The position numbers were made by a program, and so were the translations under genes. Positions 47,842 to 57,044 of a stretch of 64,000 nucleotides of DNA are shown here, in pieces (within the stretch, counting starts at the first letter, position 1; every line of letters starts with the position of its first letter). This stretch comes from Lutibacter agarilyticus. GTDB lineage: Bacteria; Bacteroidota; Bacteroidia; Flavobacteriales; Flavobacteriaceae. The notes beneath the pieces were generated by a model that was not told the DNA's origin, did no database searches, and was given only the letters and a program-made list of their open reading frames with translations. Where the stretch lies: positions 219,868-283,867 of the forward strand of contig NZ_FZNT01000005.1 in the NCBI RefSeq assembly GCF_900188235.1, given 5' to 3'.

Positions 47842-48498
47842 ATGAGAACTATAGCAACCTGTGTTGAAGAAATTTTAGTTTCGCAACCTTTTTTAGAAGA
47901 CGCATTAACGCGTAATATTTTAAATTATAGTGCGCTTTCAGAAGAATTGAGAGACCCCATTTCAAAAATGCTTCGTAAACCTGTAAAATCAGGAGCAATT
48001 ATGATGGCTTTGAGACGCTATAGCCCACCAAAAGAAATGGGCAACAAAGTAAAACTAAACAAAGTACTTGAAAATTTAGGAGATATTACCGTACGATCAG
48101 ATCTTTCTGACTACACGTATAAAAACTCTTCAAGTTTAGTACAAGCACATTTAAAAACGCTAGAAATAATCAAGGATGATCCGCATATTTTTTACACATT
48201 TACACGCGGTGTTCACGAAAGTAACATTCTAATTACCACAGGATTAACAAAACATATTGAAGAAAATTACAAAACTGAAATTTGTACTTCAGTCCAAGAT
48301 CATTTATCTGCAATTACTATTGGTCTTCCGAAGGAAAATACCAAAATTGCCGGGTTGTATTATCAATTTTTTAAACGACTTGCTTGGGAAGGTATTGCCT
48401 TATATGAAGTGGTTTCAACAACCAACGAATTTACTATTTTAGTTGAAGACGATGTAGTTGACAAAGCTTTTTCAGCCATTAAAGGATTGAAAAATTAA
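47842..48498 (+). CDS. Hypothetical protein with ACT-like C-terminus
   Basis: A 218-residue cytoplasmic protein. The N-terminal half (about 1-75) is helical and resembles a winged-helix or repressor-type segment (ILNYSALSEELRDPISKML). The C-terminal part (about 155-218, KIAGLYYQFFKRLAWEGIALYEVVSTTNEFTILVEDDVVDKAF) has the beta-alpha-beta pattern and a VVSTTNEF turn of an ACT amino-acid-binding domain like that at the end of aspartate kinase. It is divergent from lysC. I infer a regulator or allosteric partner of the aspartate pathway; the family has no name I know with certainty. Confidence 0.55.
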   Translation: MRTIATCVEEILVSQPFLEDALTRNILNYSALSEELRDPISKMLRKPVKSGAIMMALRRYSPPKEMGNKVKLNKVLENLGDITVRSDLSDYTYKNSSSLVQAHLKTLEIIKDDPHIFYTFTRGVHESNILITTGLTKHIEENYKTEICTSVQDHLSAITIGLPKENTKIAGLYYQFFKRLAWEGIALYEVVSTTNEFTILVEDDVVDKAFSAIKGLKN

Positions 48499-48523
48499 GC
48501 ACTTTTAATTTACTATTTATTGT

Positions 48524-49318
48524 ATGTCTAGTTTTCTCACCTACAAGAATATCAACATCCATTATGAAGATAAAGGGCAAGGAAAATCTGTGGTATTGTT
48601 GCACGGTTTTTTAGAAAATAGCACTATGTGGAAGTCAATTTCAGAAGCACTTTCAAAAAAATATAGGGTTGTTTGTATTGATTTGTTAGGTCATGGTGAA
48701 ACAGAAAATTTAGGATATATACATACTATGGAAGCGCAAGCTGAAATGGTAAAAGCAGTACTAAATCACTTAAAACTTAGAAAATATATTTTAATTGGTC
48801 ATAGTATGGGTGGGTATATTGCCTTGGCATTTGCAAAGCTGTTTCCAGAAAATATGAAAGGAATTTCTTTAATGAATTCAACTGCTTTACCTGATAATGA
48901 AGAGAAAAAAACAAACAGAGACAGAGCCATAGTAGCTGTGAAACAAAACCATAAAACCTTTGTTAGAATAGCCATTCCAATGTTGTTTTCCGAAGGAAAT
49001 AGAACCGTTTTTTCTTCAGAAATAACTACAATTACTAATGAGGCTTTAAAAATTTCACCACAAGGAATAATTGCAGCCTTAGAAGGTATGAAAATTAGAG
49101 AAGACTTAACTTCAATTTACAACTCAGCAACATTTCCAATTCAGTTAATTATTGGTAAACAAGATCCTGCATTGAATTACGCTTCGTTAGTTGCTCAAAC
49201 AGAGAACACCAAGGTTGAAGTTGCAGAATTTCCTGACGGACATATGAGTCATTTTGAAAATACCAACGAGCTTATTTTCGCATTTCAAAAATTCATAAAA
49301 AATGCTTTTAAAAAATAA
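48524..49318 (+). CDS. Alpha/beta-hydrolase
   Basis: A 264-residue alpha/beta-hydrolase-fold enzyme with the oxyanion region LLHGFLENS (about 25-33), the nucleophile elbow GHSMGGY (Ser94) and a C-terminal GHMSHFEN histidine. No signal peptide is present, so it is cytoplasmic. The sequence does not tell esterase, thioesterase or haloperoxidase-type activity apart. It overlaps the start of the YiiX-like gene by 17 bases. Confidence 0.9.
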   Translation: MSSFLTYKNINIHYEDKGQGKSVVLLHGFLENSTMWKSISEALSKKYRVVCIDLLGHGETENLGYIHTMEAQAEMVKAVLNHLKLRKYILIGHSMGGYIALAFAKLFPENMKGISLMNSTALPDNEEKKTNRDRAIVAVKQNHKTFVRIAIPMLFSEGNRTVFSSEITTITNEALKISPQGIIAALEGMKIREDLTSIYNSATFPIQLIIGKQDPALNYASLVAQTENTKVEVAEFPDGHMSHFENTNELIFAFQKFIKNAFKK

Positions 49319-49976
49319 ATTTTTAGCTGTTTGTAAATTCGTTTTAATTCTAATATTAACAATAGGATGTAATTCCAGTAATTTTGAGTTTAAAGAAGGC
49401 GACATACTTTTTCAAGATTTAGATAAAGACGCCATTGACAACGCCATTGAAAAAGTAACTAAAACAAATTTAGCGTATAATTTTACCCACGTTGGCATTG
49501 TAGTTAAACAACAGGATACCTTAAAAGTTTTAGAGGCAATTTCAACTGGAGTTCAATTGACTGATATTGAAGTTTTTTTAAATCGAAACCTGATTAAAGG
49601 CAAACCAAAAGTAGTTGTTGGAGAGTTAAAACCCGAATTTAAACCTATGCTAAGTAAAGCTATTGAACACGGAAAATCTTTAATTGGATTACCTTATGAT
49701 GCTATTTATATAATTGGAGACAATAGCTATTATTGTTCAGAATTATTGTATGAAATGTTTCACTACTCAAACCCTAACAACATTCCTTTTAAGTTAAATC
49801 CAATGACTTTTAAAGATCCTAAAACCAATGAAACGCTAACGTTTTGGCTAAATTATTACGCCGAATTAAATCATGAAATTCCTGAAGGTGAACTCGGTTT
49901 AAATCCTAATGGAATGTCTGTTTCACCAAATATTGTGCTTGTTTATGATTTCTTAAAAAAAGAGCAATTAAGGTAA
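49302..49976 (+). CDS. YiiX-like permuted NlpC/P60 lipoprotein
   Basis: A 224-residue envelope lipoprotein (signal ending LTIGC, lipid-bearing Cys23). The mature part is a YiiX/YebB-type circularly permuted papain-like domain. Histidine comes first in NFTHVGIVV and the catalytic cysteine later in YYCSELLYEMF, the permuted order. It could be an amidase or peptidase of cell-wall or lipid substrates. ATG 49302 lies inside the preceding hydrolase gene, so the two are translationally coupled. Confidence 0.85.
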   Translation: MLLKNKFLAVCKFVLILILTIGCNSSNFEFKEGDILFQDLDKDAIDNAIEKVTKTNLAYNFTHVGIVVKQQDTLKVLEAISTGVQLTDIEVFLNRNLIKGKPKVVVGELKPEFKPMLSKAIEHGKSLIGLPYDAIYIIGDNSYYCSELLYEMFHYSNPNNIPFKLNPMTFKDPKTNETLTFWLNYYAELNHEIPEGELGLNPNGMSVSPNIVLVYDFLKKEQLR

Positions 49977-50037
49977 TTTGCATCTTTAAAAATGTTGGCA
50001 CATTTTTTGTTATATTTATGTCTTTAAAAATAGAATT

Positions 50038-50553
50038 ATGAATAAATTATTTTTACTTTTATTAATGACTCTTTTTTTTGTGAGTCCATCCATAGCTCAA
50101 ACTAAAAAGGAGCTAAAAGCAGCAAAAAAACAAGAAGAATATATTAGCACAAAAGAATTAATAAATTCTAAACAATACGAGTTTACTGGTGAATGGGCTA
50201 CATCTAGCAAAGGAAGACGCATTAATTTAATGTCAAATCCTACTTATATGAAGATTGACAATACTACCGGCGATGGTTATTTACCATTTTTTGGTACTGG
50301 CTTTTCAGGATCTGCCTATAACGGCGGTGGAATTGAATTTAAAAACGAATTAGAAAATTACACCGTTACTTTTAATGATAAAAAACAGGAGGTTTCTATA
50401 AAATTTAAAGTAAAAGGTGAAAGCGACTATTATGATGTTATTGTTCGCGTTTTTGCAGGTGGAAACACTTCAATTACCATTACTAGTAATAACCGAAGTG
50501 TTATGAACTATTCTGGTAAAACAATAGCTTTAGAAAAAAAAGAAGCTAAATAA
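50038..50553 (+). CDS. DUF4251 exported protein
   Basis: A 171-residue protein with signal peptide (about 1-21, ending SIAQ) and a DUF4251 domain of beta-rich sequence (SNPTYMKIDNTTGDGYLPFFG, then VTFNDKKQEVSIKF). The family is mostly Bacteroidetes and has no known function. A short charged stretch follows the signal (KKELKAAKKQEEY). It converges on thiL with only two bases between the stop codons. Confidence 0.8.
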   Translation: MNKLFLLLLMTLFFVSPSIAQTKKELKAAKKQEEYISTKELINSKQYEFTGEWATSSKGRRINLMSNPTYMKIDNTTGDGYLPFFGTGFSGSAYNGGGIEFKNELENYTVTFNDKKQEVSIKFKVKGESDYYDVIVRVFAGGNTSITITSNNRSVMNYSGKTIALEKKEAK

Positions 50554-50555
50554 AC

Positions 50556-51602
50556 TTATTGTTTTAATGAATTCCAACCTTGTGCAGTTAGTTTAATTTG
50601 TTGTCCTGCTCTGGTTACTAAATTGGCACCTAAACTTTCGTCGGTGATATGACCTATAACAGTTAAATGTGGATTTCCTTTAATTTTAGGAAAATCTTCT
50701 TGTGAAATAGTGAACAACAATTCATAATCTTCACCTCCACTTAATGCAATTGTAGTACTGTTTAATTCAAATTCTTCACAGGCTGAAATTACTTGTGGGT
50801 CTAATGGAATTTTTTCTTCGTACAAATTACATCCTACTTTTGATTGCGTACAAATATGTAAAATTTCAGAAGACAAACCATCAGAAATATCAATCATAGC
50901 TGTAGGTTTCACTTCTAAATCACTTAATAATTTTACCATATCCTTTCTCGCTTCAGGTTTTAACTGACGCTCAATTAAATAAGAATATTCCGATAAATCG
51001 GGCTGTGAATTTGGATTTACTTCAAACACTTGCTTTTCGCGCTCTAACACTTGCAACCCTAAATATGCCGCACCTAAATCGCCTGTAACAACTAACAAAT
51101 CGTTAGGTTTTGCAGTATTTCTATACACTACATTTTCTTTTTCAACCTCGCCAATTGCGGTAATACTAATCACCAAACCTGTAACAGATGATGTTGTGTC
51201 ACCACCAACCAAATCAATATTATACCCTTTACATGCCAAATAAATACCTTCATACAACTCTTCTACCGCTTCTAAAGGAAAACGATTTGAAATTGCAATA
51301 GACACTGTTATTTGTGAAGCTTTACCATTCATTGCATACACATCAGATAAATTAACCATTACCGCTTTATATCCTAAATGTTTTAATGGCATATAACTTA
51401 AATCAAAATGTACACCTTCAATTAACAAATCGGTAGTTACCAGTTGTTGCTTAGCATTGATAGCTAAAACAGCAGCATCATCTCCAACTCCTTTTACGGT
51501 TGAAGTATGCTTTATTTTAAAATTTTGAGTTAAATGGTCTATCAACTTAAATTCTCCTAATTCCGAAATACTAGTACGTGATTGGTTTTTATCTTCTATC
51601 AT
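50556..51602 (-). CDS. thiL: Thiamine-monophosphate kinase
   Basis: Phosphorylates thiamine phosphate to the active diphosphate. The 348-residue PurM-fold protein has GVGDDAAVLAI (metal-binding Asp pair), VGGDTTSSVTG, VTGDLGAAYLGLQVL and ISDGLSSEI, all ThiL hallmarks. It is 10 kb from the thi operon and has no riboswitch in front. A stand-alone thiL is normal in many bacteria. It is divergent from the iscA-like gene. Confidence 0.93.
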   Translation of the reverse strand: MIEDKNQSRTSISELGEFKLIDHLTQNFKIKHTSTVKGVGDDAAVLAINAKQQLVTTDLLIEGVHFDLSYMPLKHLGYKAVMVNLSDVYAMNGKASQITVSIAISNRFPLEAVEELYEGIYLACKGYNIDLVGGDTTSSVTGLVISITAIGEVEKENVVYRNTAKPNDLLVVTGDLGAAYLGLQVLEREKQVFEVNPNSQPDLSEYSYLIERQLKPEARKDMVKLLSDLEVKPTAMIDISDGLSSEILHICTQSKVGCNLYEEKIPLDPQVISACEEFELNSTTIALSGGEDYELLFTISQEDFPKIKGNPHLTVIGHITDESLGANLVTRAGQQIKLTAQGWNSLKQ

Positions 51603-51683
51603 TTTGCAAAGATAATACGTTTCCTTTAAACATTTATATAAGTTACAACTATAGTACTATTAAATATATTCATATTAAAACCT

Positions 51684-51714
51684 ATGTTAAAATGAATTTT
51701 TGTACTTATATTTG
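51684..51714 (+). promoter_or_regulatory. Putative promoter of the suf cluster
   Basis: TATATTTG (51707-51714) matches the -7 consensus. The -33 region (ATGT, 19 bases upstream) is weak. It lies 32 bases before the iscA-like start. Confidence 0.45.
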
Positions 51715-51746
51715 CGGTAATTTAGAATTAATCTATATAAGAAATT

Positions 51747-52076
51747 ATGATAAAAGTATCAGACATAGCAAAAAAGAAGGTGGTAGAGCTGATGAAAGAC
51801 GATGGTTTTAATCCTGAGGTAGATTTTGTAAGAGTTGGGGTTAAAAGCGGTGGATGCTCTGGACTTTCATATGATTTAAATTTCGACAAAGAAAACCAAG
51901 ACGATGATAAGGTATTTGAAGACAATGGTGTAAAAATTATTGTAGATAAAAAAAGCTTTTTATACCTAGTAGGAACTACGTTAGAATATTCTGGAGGATT
52001 GAATGGTACCGGATTTGTTTTTAACAACCCTAACGCTACAAGAACTTGTGGCTGTGGAGAATCATTTTCATTATAA
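51747..52076 (+). CDS. A-type Fe-S carrier (IscA/SufA family)
   Basis: A 109-residue HesB/IscA-family carrier. The three cluster cysteines are Cys37 (SGGCSGLSY) and Cys101/Cys103 (TCGCGESF). It transfers Fe-S clusters from the Suf scaffold to target enzymes. It lies 174 bases before sufB on the same strand with no terminator visible between, so it may be the first gene of the suf cluster. Confidence 0.93.
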   Translation: MIKVSDIAKKKVVELMKDDGFNPEVDFVRVGVKSGGCSGLSYDLNFDKENQDDDKVFEDNGVKIIVDKKSFLYLVGTTLEYSGGLNGTGFVFNNPNATRTCGCGESFSL

Positions 52077-52250
52077 ATTAAGATCGAAACATCTTAATTA
52101 GCACAATAATAGGTTAAAATGCTATTGTTTTTTATTGAAAATAATTAAGGATATTTCTTAACTATTACCTATTTTTATTAATTATTTTAAGAAAGCGTAA
52201 AATTGATTGAACTATTTCATCATTAAACATTCAATCATTAAATAAAATTT

Positions 52251-53699
52251 ATGAACAAATTTACTGAAGACGATTTAAAAAAAGAACTCGAAACCAAAGA
52301 GTACGAGTACGGATTTTATACTGATATTGAAGCTGATAAATTTCCTGTAGGTTTAAGTGAAGAAGTTGTAATTGCAATTTCTAAAAAGAAAAACGAACCA
52401 GATTGGATGACCCTATGGCGTTTAGAAGCCTTTAAGGTTTGGAAAGAAATGAAAGAGCCAGACTGGGCAAATGTGAATTATGAAAAACCTGATTTTCAAG
52501 GAATAAGTTATTACTCCGCACCAGTTCAAAAAAAACAATTAGATAGCTTAGACCAAGTTGACCCAGAATTATTAAAAACTTTTGAAAAACTAGGTATCTC
52601 AATTGATGAGCAAAAGCGTTTATCAAATGTGGCAGTTGATATTGTTATTGACTCTGTTTCAGTGGCAACTACTTTCAAAAAAACATTGAATGAAAAAGGC
52701 ATAATTTTTATGCCAATTTCAGAAGCAATTCAAGAACACCCTGAATTGGTAAAAAAATATTTAGGAACAATTGTTCCAACTACCGATAACTTTTATGCAG
52801 CTTTAAATTCAGCCGTGTTTTCTGATGGATCTTTCTGTTACATTCCAAAAGGCGTTACTTGCCCTATGGAACTTTCAACCTATTTTAGAATTAATGAAGG
52901 TGGTACAGGACAATTTGAGCGTACGCTCGTAATTGCTGATGAAGGAAGTTTTGTGAGTTATTTAGAAGGTTGTACTGCTCCTGCTCGTGATGAAAATCAA
53001 TTACACGCTGCCGTTGTAGAATTAATTGCTTTAGATGACGCTGAAATAAAATATTCAACGGTACAAAACTGGTTCCCTGGAGATGCTGAAGGAAAAGGTG
53101 GAGTCTACAATTTTGTAACCAAACGTGGTTTGTGCGAAAAGAATGCAAAAATTTCTTGGACACAAGTTGAAACTGGTAGTGCAGTAACTTGGAAATACCC
53201 AAGTTGTATTTTAAAAGGAGATAACTCTGTTGGTGAATTTTACTCAATAGCAGTAACTAACAATTTTCAACAAGCAGATACAGGTACCAAAATGATTCAC
53301 TTAGGTAAAAATACCAAAAGTACCATTATTTCAAAAGGTGTATCGGCTGGGCATTCACAAAACTCTTATCGAGGTTTGGTTCAAATTGGACCAAGAGCAA
53401 CAAACGCTCGTAACTTCTCACAATGTGATTCATTATTAATGGGAGATTTATGTGGAGCTCATACGTTTCCATATATTGAAGTAAAAAACAAAACTGCTCA
53501 AATTGAACACGAAGCAACTACAAGTAAAATTGGTGAAGACCAACTATTTTATTGTAATCAACGTGGTATAAATACTGAAAAAGCAATTGCATTAATTGTA
53601 AATGGGTTTAGTAAAGAAGTACTAAATAAATTACCAATGGAATTTGCTGTTGAAGCACAAAAATTATTAGAAATTAGTTTAGAAGGATCCGTAGGATAA
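52251..53699 (+). CDS. sufB: Fe-S assembly scaffold subunit SufB
   Basis: A 482-residue subunit of the SufBCD scaffold on which Fe-S clusters are built. Beta-helix motifs such as [38 protein letters not shown] and [17 protein letters not shown] mark SufB, as does the acceptor-site region with [13 protein letters not shown]. No intein is present. It is followed after 12 bases by sufC. Confidence 0.96.
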   Translation: MNKFTEDDLKKELETKEYEYGFYTDIEADKFPVGLSEEVVIAISKKKNEPDWMTLWRLEAFKVWKEMKEPDWANVNYEKPDFQGISYYSAPVQKKQLDSLDQVDPELLKTFEKLGISIDEQKRLSNVAVDIVIDSVSVATTFKKTLNEKGIIFMPISEAIQEHPELVKKYLGTIVPTTDNFYAALNSAVFSDGSFCYIPKGVTCPMELSTYFRINEGGTGQFERTLVIADEGSFVSYLEGCTAPARDENQLHAAVVELIALDDAEIKYSTVQNWFPGDAEGKGGVYNFVTKRGLCEKNAKISWTQVETGSAVTWKYPSCILKGDNSVGEFYSIAVTNNFQQADTGTKMIHLGKNTKSTIISKGVSAGHSQNSYRGLVQIGPRATNARNFSQCDSLLMGDLCGAHTFPYIEVKNKTAQIEHEATTSKIGEDQLFYCNQRGINTEKAIALIVNGFSKEVLNKLPMEFAVEAQKLLEISLEGSVG

Positions 53700-53711
53700 A
53701 AAATATAAAGA

Positions 53712-54449
53712 ATGTTAGAAGTAAAAAATTTACACGCAAGTATTAACGATAAGGAGATTTTAAAAGGAATAAATCTTGATATTAAACCAGGTGAAGTTCA
53801 TGCTATAATGGGACCAAATGGTTCTGGAAAAAGCACGCTTTCAGCAGTTATTGCAGGAAAAGAAGAATTTGATGTTACCGAAGGTTCCGTTATTTTAAAC
53901 GGTGAAGATTTGGAAGATTTAGCTCCAGAAGAAAGAGCACATAAAGGTATCTTTTTATCTTTCCAATATCCTGTTGAAATCCCTGGAGTTACCGTTACAA
54001 ACTTTATTAAAACGGCCATTAACGAAACTAGAAAAGCAAAAGGTTTAGAAGATTTACCTGCTAAGGATATGTTGAAGTTAATTCGTGAAAAAGCAGATTT
54101 ATTAGAAATTGATCGTAAGTTTTTATCACGTTCATTAAACGAAGGTTTTTCAGGTGGTGAAAAAAAACGAAATGAGATTTTTCAAATGGCCATGTTAGAA
54201 CCTAAATTAGCCATTCTAGATGAAACTGATTCTGGACTAGATATTGACGCGTTAAAAATTGTTGCCAATGGTGTAAACAAATTAAAAAGCAACGACAACG
54301 CTGTACTTGTTATTACGCATTACCAACGTTTGTTAGATTATATTGTACCTGATTTTGTACATGTTTTATACAATGGTAAAATTGTAAAATCTGGAGGAAA
54401 AGAATTGGCATTAGAATTAGAAGCAAAAGGGTACGACTGGTTGAAATAA
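53712..54449 (+). CDS. sufC: Fe-S assembly ATPase SufC
   Basis: A 245-residue ABC-type ATPase that powers the SufBCD scaffold. The Walker A motif GPNGSGKST is at 34-42, the signature FSGGEKKRNE at about 150, and the Walker B LAILDETDSGLD precedes the conserved His loop (VITHYQR). The substitution of Glu by ETDSGLD is normal for SufC. It lies 12 bases after sufB and 6 bases before sufD. Confidence 0.97.
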   Translation: MLEVKNLHASINDKEILKGINLDIKPGEVHAIMGPNGSGKSTLSAVIAGKEEFDVTEGSVILNGEDLEDLAPEERAHKGIFLSFQYPVEIPGVTVTNFIKTAINETRKAKGLEDLPAKDMLKLIREKADLLEIDRKFLSRSLNEGFSGGEKKRNEIFQMAMLEPKLAILDETDSGLDIDALKIVANGVNKLKSNDNAVLVITHYQRLLDYIVPDFVHVLYNGKIVKSGGKELALELEAKGYDWLK

Positions 54450-54455
54450 AATACT

Positions 54456-55778
54456 ATGGAATTAAAAGAAAAATTAGTTGCTTCATTTTTAGCTTTTGAA
54501 AACAAAGGTGGATTAGATTTAGATTCTAAAACACATGCTACAAGATTACAAGCTATTCAAAATTTTGAAAAGAGAGGTTTTCCTACTAAAAAAGATGAAG
54601 AATGGAAATATACAAGCTTAAAATCTATTTTAAAAAAAGATTTAGGCCTATTTCCCTCTACAGATACGTCTATTGGATTTAAAGATATTAAAGAATACAT
54701 ATTAAATGATATTGAATCATACACCCTTATTTTTATTGACGGTGTTTTCAATTCATTTTTATCGAGTACCACTCATGACGACTGTGATGTTTGTGTATTA
54801 TCTTCAGCTTTAACACGTCCAAAGTATAAAATGATTGTTGACAATTATTTCAACACCATTGCAAAAGACAACAATAGTTTAACGGAATTAAATACTGCAT
54901 TTACCAAAGAAGGTGCTTTTATAAACATTCCAAAAAATACGATTGTTCAAAAGCCAATTCAAATATTAAACTTTTCTACAGGAAAAGAAAGCGAAGTAAT
55001 GCTTCAGCCAAGAAATTTGGTTGTTGTTGGTGAAAATTCACATGTTCAAATTATTGAACGTCATCAAAATCTTTCAAAAAACACAACGTTAACAAACTCG
55101 GTAACTGAGATTTTTGTTCATAAAAGAGCAATTGTTGATTTTTATAAAATTCAAGATGACACTAAAGATTCATCTATGATTGATAGTACCTTTGTTTCGC
55201 AAAAACAACAAAGTGTAGCGTCGGTTCATACCTATTCTTTTGGTGGAAAAATGACAAGAAATAATTTAGAGTTTTATCATGAAGGTGAACATATTACTTC
55301 AAATTTGAATGGAATTTCAATTTTACACGATAAGCAGCACGTAGATAATCACACCTTAGTAAACCATAAATATCCAAATTGTGAAAGCCACGAGTTGTAT
55401 AAGGGTATTTATGATGATAAATCAACCGGTGTATTTAACGGAAAGGTATTGGTACAACAAGCAGCGCAAAAAACCAACGCTTTTCAACAAAATAACACTA
55501 TTTTAATTAGTGATGGAGCAACTATCAATGCAAAACCACAATTAGAAATTTTTGCTGATGATGTAAAGTGTTCTCACGGTTGTACTATTGGGCAATTGGA
55601 TGAAAGTGCGTTATTCTATATGCAATCACGTGGTATTCCTAAAAAAGAGGCCAAAGCTTTATTATTATTTGCCTTTGGAAATGACGTAGTTGAAAAAATT
55701 AAAATTCCACAATTAAAAACACGAATTACTAAATTAATTGCCAAAAATCTGGGTGTTAATTTAGGTTTTGAATTATAA
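54456..55778 (+). CDS. sufD: Fe-S assembly protein SufD
   Basis: A 440-residue partner of SufB in the scaffold. The N-terminal helical region (FENKGGLDLDSKTHATRLQA) and the beta-helix with DDVKCSHGCTIGQLDESALFYMQSRGI (about 365-390) are diagnostic. A strong palindromic terminator follows the stop codon by 11 bases, so the usual Bacteroidetes sufS and sufE do not follow here. Confidence 0.95.
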   Translation: MELKEKLVASFLAFENKGGLDLDSKTHATRLQAIQNFEKRGFPTKKDEEWKYTSLKSILKKDLGLFPSTDTSIGFKDIKEYILNDIESYTLIFIDGVFNSFLSSTTHDDCDVCVLSSALTRPKYKMIVDNYFNTIAKDNNSLTELNTAFTKEGAFINIPKNTIVQKPIQILNFSTGKESEVMLQPRNLVVVGENSHVQIIERHQNLSKNTTLTNSVTEIFVHKRAIVDFYKIQDDTKDSSMIDSTFVSQKQQSVASVHTYSFGGKMTRNNLEFYHEGEHITSNLNGISILHDKQHVDNHTLVNHKYPNCESHELYKGIYDDKSTGVFNGKVLVQQAAQKTNAFQQNNTILISDGATINAKPQLEIFADDVKCSHGCTIGQLDESALFYMQSRGIPKKEAKALLLFAFGNDVVEKIKIPQLKTRITKLIAKNLGVNLGFEL

Positions 55779-55789
55779 AACACTTCAAA

Positions 55790-55836
55790 TTAAATCATAA
55801 AAAATGTCGCTAATTGCGACATTTTTTATGATTTAA
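55790..55836. terminator. Bidirectional terminator between sufD and OmpA-family gene
   Basis: Two perfect 21-base arms around a five-base loop, core AAAAAATGTCGC / GCGACATTTTTT. The right arm overlaps the stop codon of the convergent minus-strand gene at 55833. Confidence 0.9.
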
Positions 55837-56933
55837 TGTTTTAAAACTTCTGGATTTACAATTACAAATTCTGTTCTTCTGTTTAATTGATGTTCGGAAT
55901 CTTTACACTCAACTCCATTAGAACATTTATTTACTAATTGAGTTTCGCCATAGCCTTTTCCAAAGACTCTTGAAGGCTTAATTCCTTTGCTTACAAACCA
56001 ACCTATAGTCGCTTTTGCTCTATTGTCTGAAAGCTCTAAATTATAGGTGTCACTAGCTCTAGAATCGGTATGTGAACCTATTTCAATAATGAGATTGGGG
56101 TATTTATTTAGTAAATGCAATACTTTATTTAAGGCTTCTTCGGCCGCCTTTTTAATCTCAAATTTATCTTTATCAAAATAAATTGGAGGTGTATTTACCA
56201 TTAATAAGTTTCTTTCACTTTTAAATTCGCTAGGCTCTTCTTTTGAATTTATGGTGTCAAGCTCTGTATATATACTACTTGAATACCCTTTACACCTAAC
56301 TAACACAGGTTTTGTGATATGGTAATCATCATTCATATCAAAATCCTTTAAATAGCCGTCGTTGGCATAATTATCTAACTCAATTACCGATACATTATCA
56401 AACTCAAACATTACTCTACTTGTTGGACCTTCACTTTCTTCAATAGCCCCAACTGCAATAATAGTTGGAGGCATATTAACAACAATTAAATTTGTAGGAT
56501 TTGCTGTTCCTAAAAACCTTAAATTTTCATTGCAATTAGTAGCCAACGCTTCATTGTTTGGGCCATCAATATCATTAATTCCAAATCTAAAATTTGCGGG
56601 CTCAATAGGTGTTATTTTATCTGCTTGTAAAAATGTAAATCTAATTCGGCTAAGATTTGCCGGAATTCCTTTAGCCTTCGAAATAGATGTATACCTTATA
56701 TTATCATCACTTTGTGTAAACAAACCATTTTGCGGCCCATCTATTCTTTGTGCTTTTATGTAAGCTAAAGATGGAATGGTTTTAGAGTAGGCTTTAAATA
56801 ATGCATTGTTAGTTTCATTACCTGAAATAACCCCCGTAATAGTCACTAATTCATAACCTTGAGCTACTAATTTATTTCCGTAAAAAAATAAAGCAATAAT
56901 AATTAAACAACCTATTTTTGTGGTAAATTTCAA
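55833..56933 (-). CDS. OmpA-family protein (second copy)
   Basis: A 366-residue exported protein. A signal peptide (about 1-24, ending LVAQ) is followed by a beta-rich domain of about 200 residues with no clear family. A C-terminal OmpA peptidoglycan-binding domain follows (about 250-360), with GSHTDSRASDTYNLELSDNRAKA and GETQLVNKCSNGVEC. It should be anchored in the outer membrane. The C-terminal half is very like that of the OmpA-family protein just upstream, but the rest is unrelated. A terminator at 56972-57025 separates the two, so it likely has its own promoter. Confidence 0.85.
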   Translation of the reverse strand: MKFTTKIGCLIIIALFFYGNKLVAQGYELVTITGVISGNETNNALFKAYSKTIPSLAYIKAQRIDGPQNGLFTQSDDNIRYTSISKAKGIPANLSRIRFTFLQADKITPIEPANFRFGINDIDGPNNEALATNCNENLRFLGTANPTNLIVVNMPPTIIAVGAIEESEGPTSRVMFEFDNVSVIELDNYANDGYLKDFDMNDDYHITKPVLVRCKGYSSSIYTELDTINSKEEPSEFKSERNLLMVNTPPIYFDKDKFEIKKAAEEALNKVLHLLNKYPNLIIEIGSHTDSRASDTYNLELSDNRAKATIGWFVSKGIKPSRVFGKGYGETQLVNKCSNGVECKDSEHQLNRRTEFVIVNPEVLKH

Positions 56934-56971
56934 ATGAAACTAGTTGTGGTGAAACTTCATACAATTTACAA

Positions 56972-57025
56972 AAAAATACTCACTTAAAAACTAAATATTG
57001 AGCTTAGCTTTAAGTGAGTATTTTT
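56972..57025 (-). terminator. Terminator of the adhesin-PorP-OmpA unit
   Basis: Stem AAAAATACTCACTTAAA / TTTAAGTGAGTATTTTT with a 20-base loop; on the minus strand a T-run follows. It lies 20 bases past the stop codon at 57045. Confidence 0.7.
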
Positions 57026-57044
57026 ACCAATTTTACAAGAGCTT

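Noticed and set aside
51578..51811. Frame covering the thiL/iscA-like intergenic region
   Set aside because: Crosses the suf promoter and the start of the iscA-like gene in another frame.
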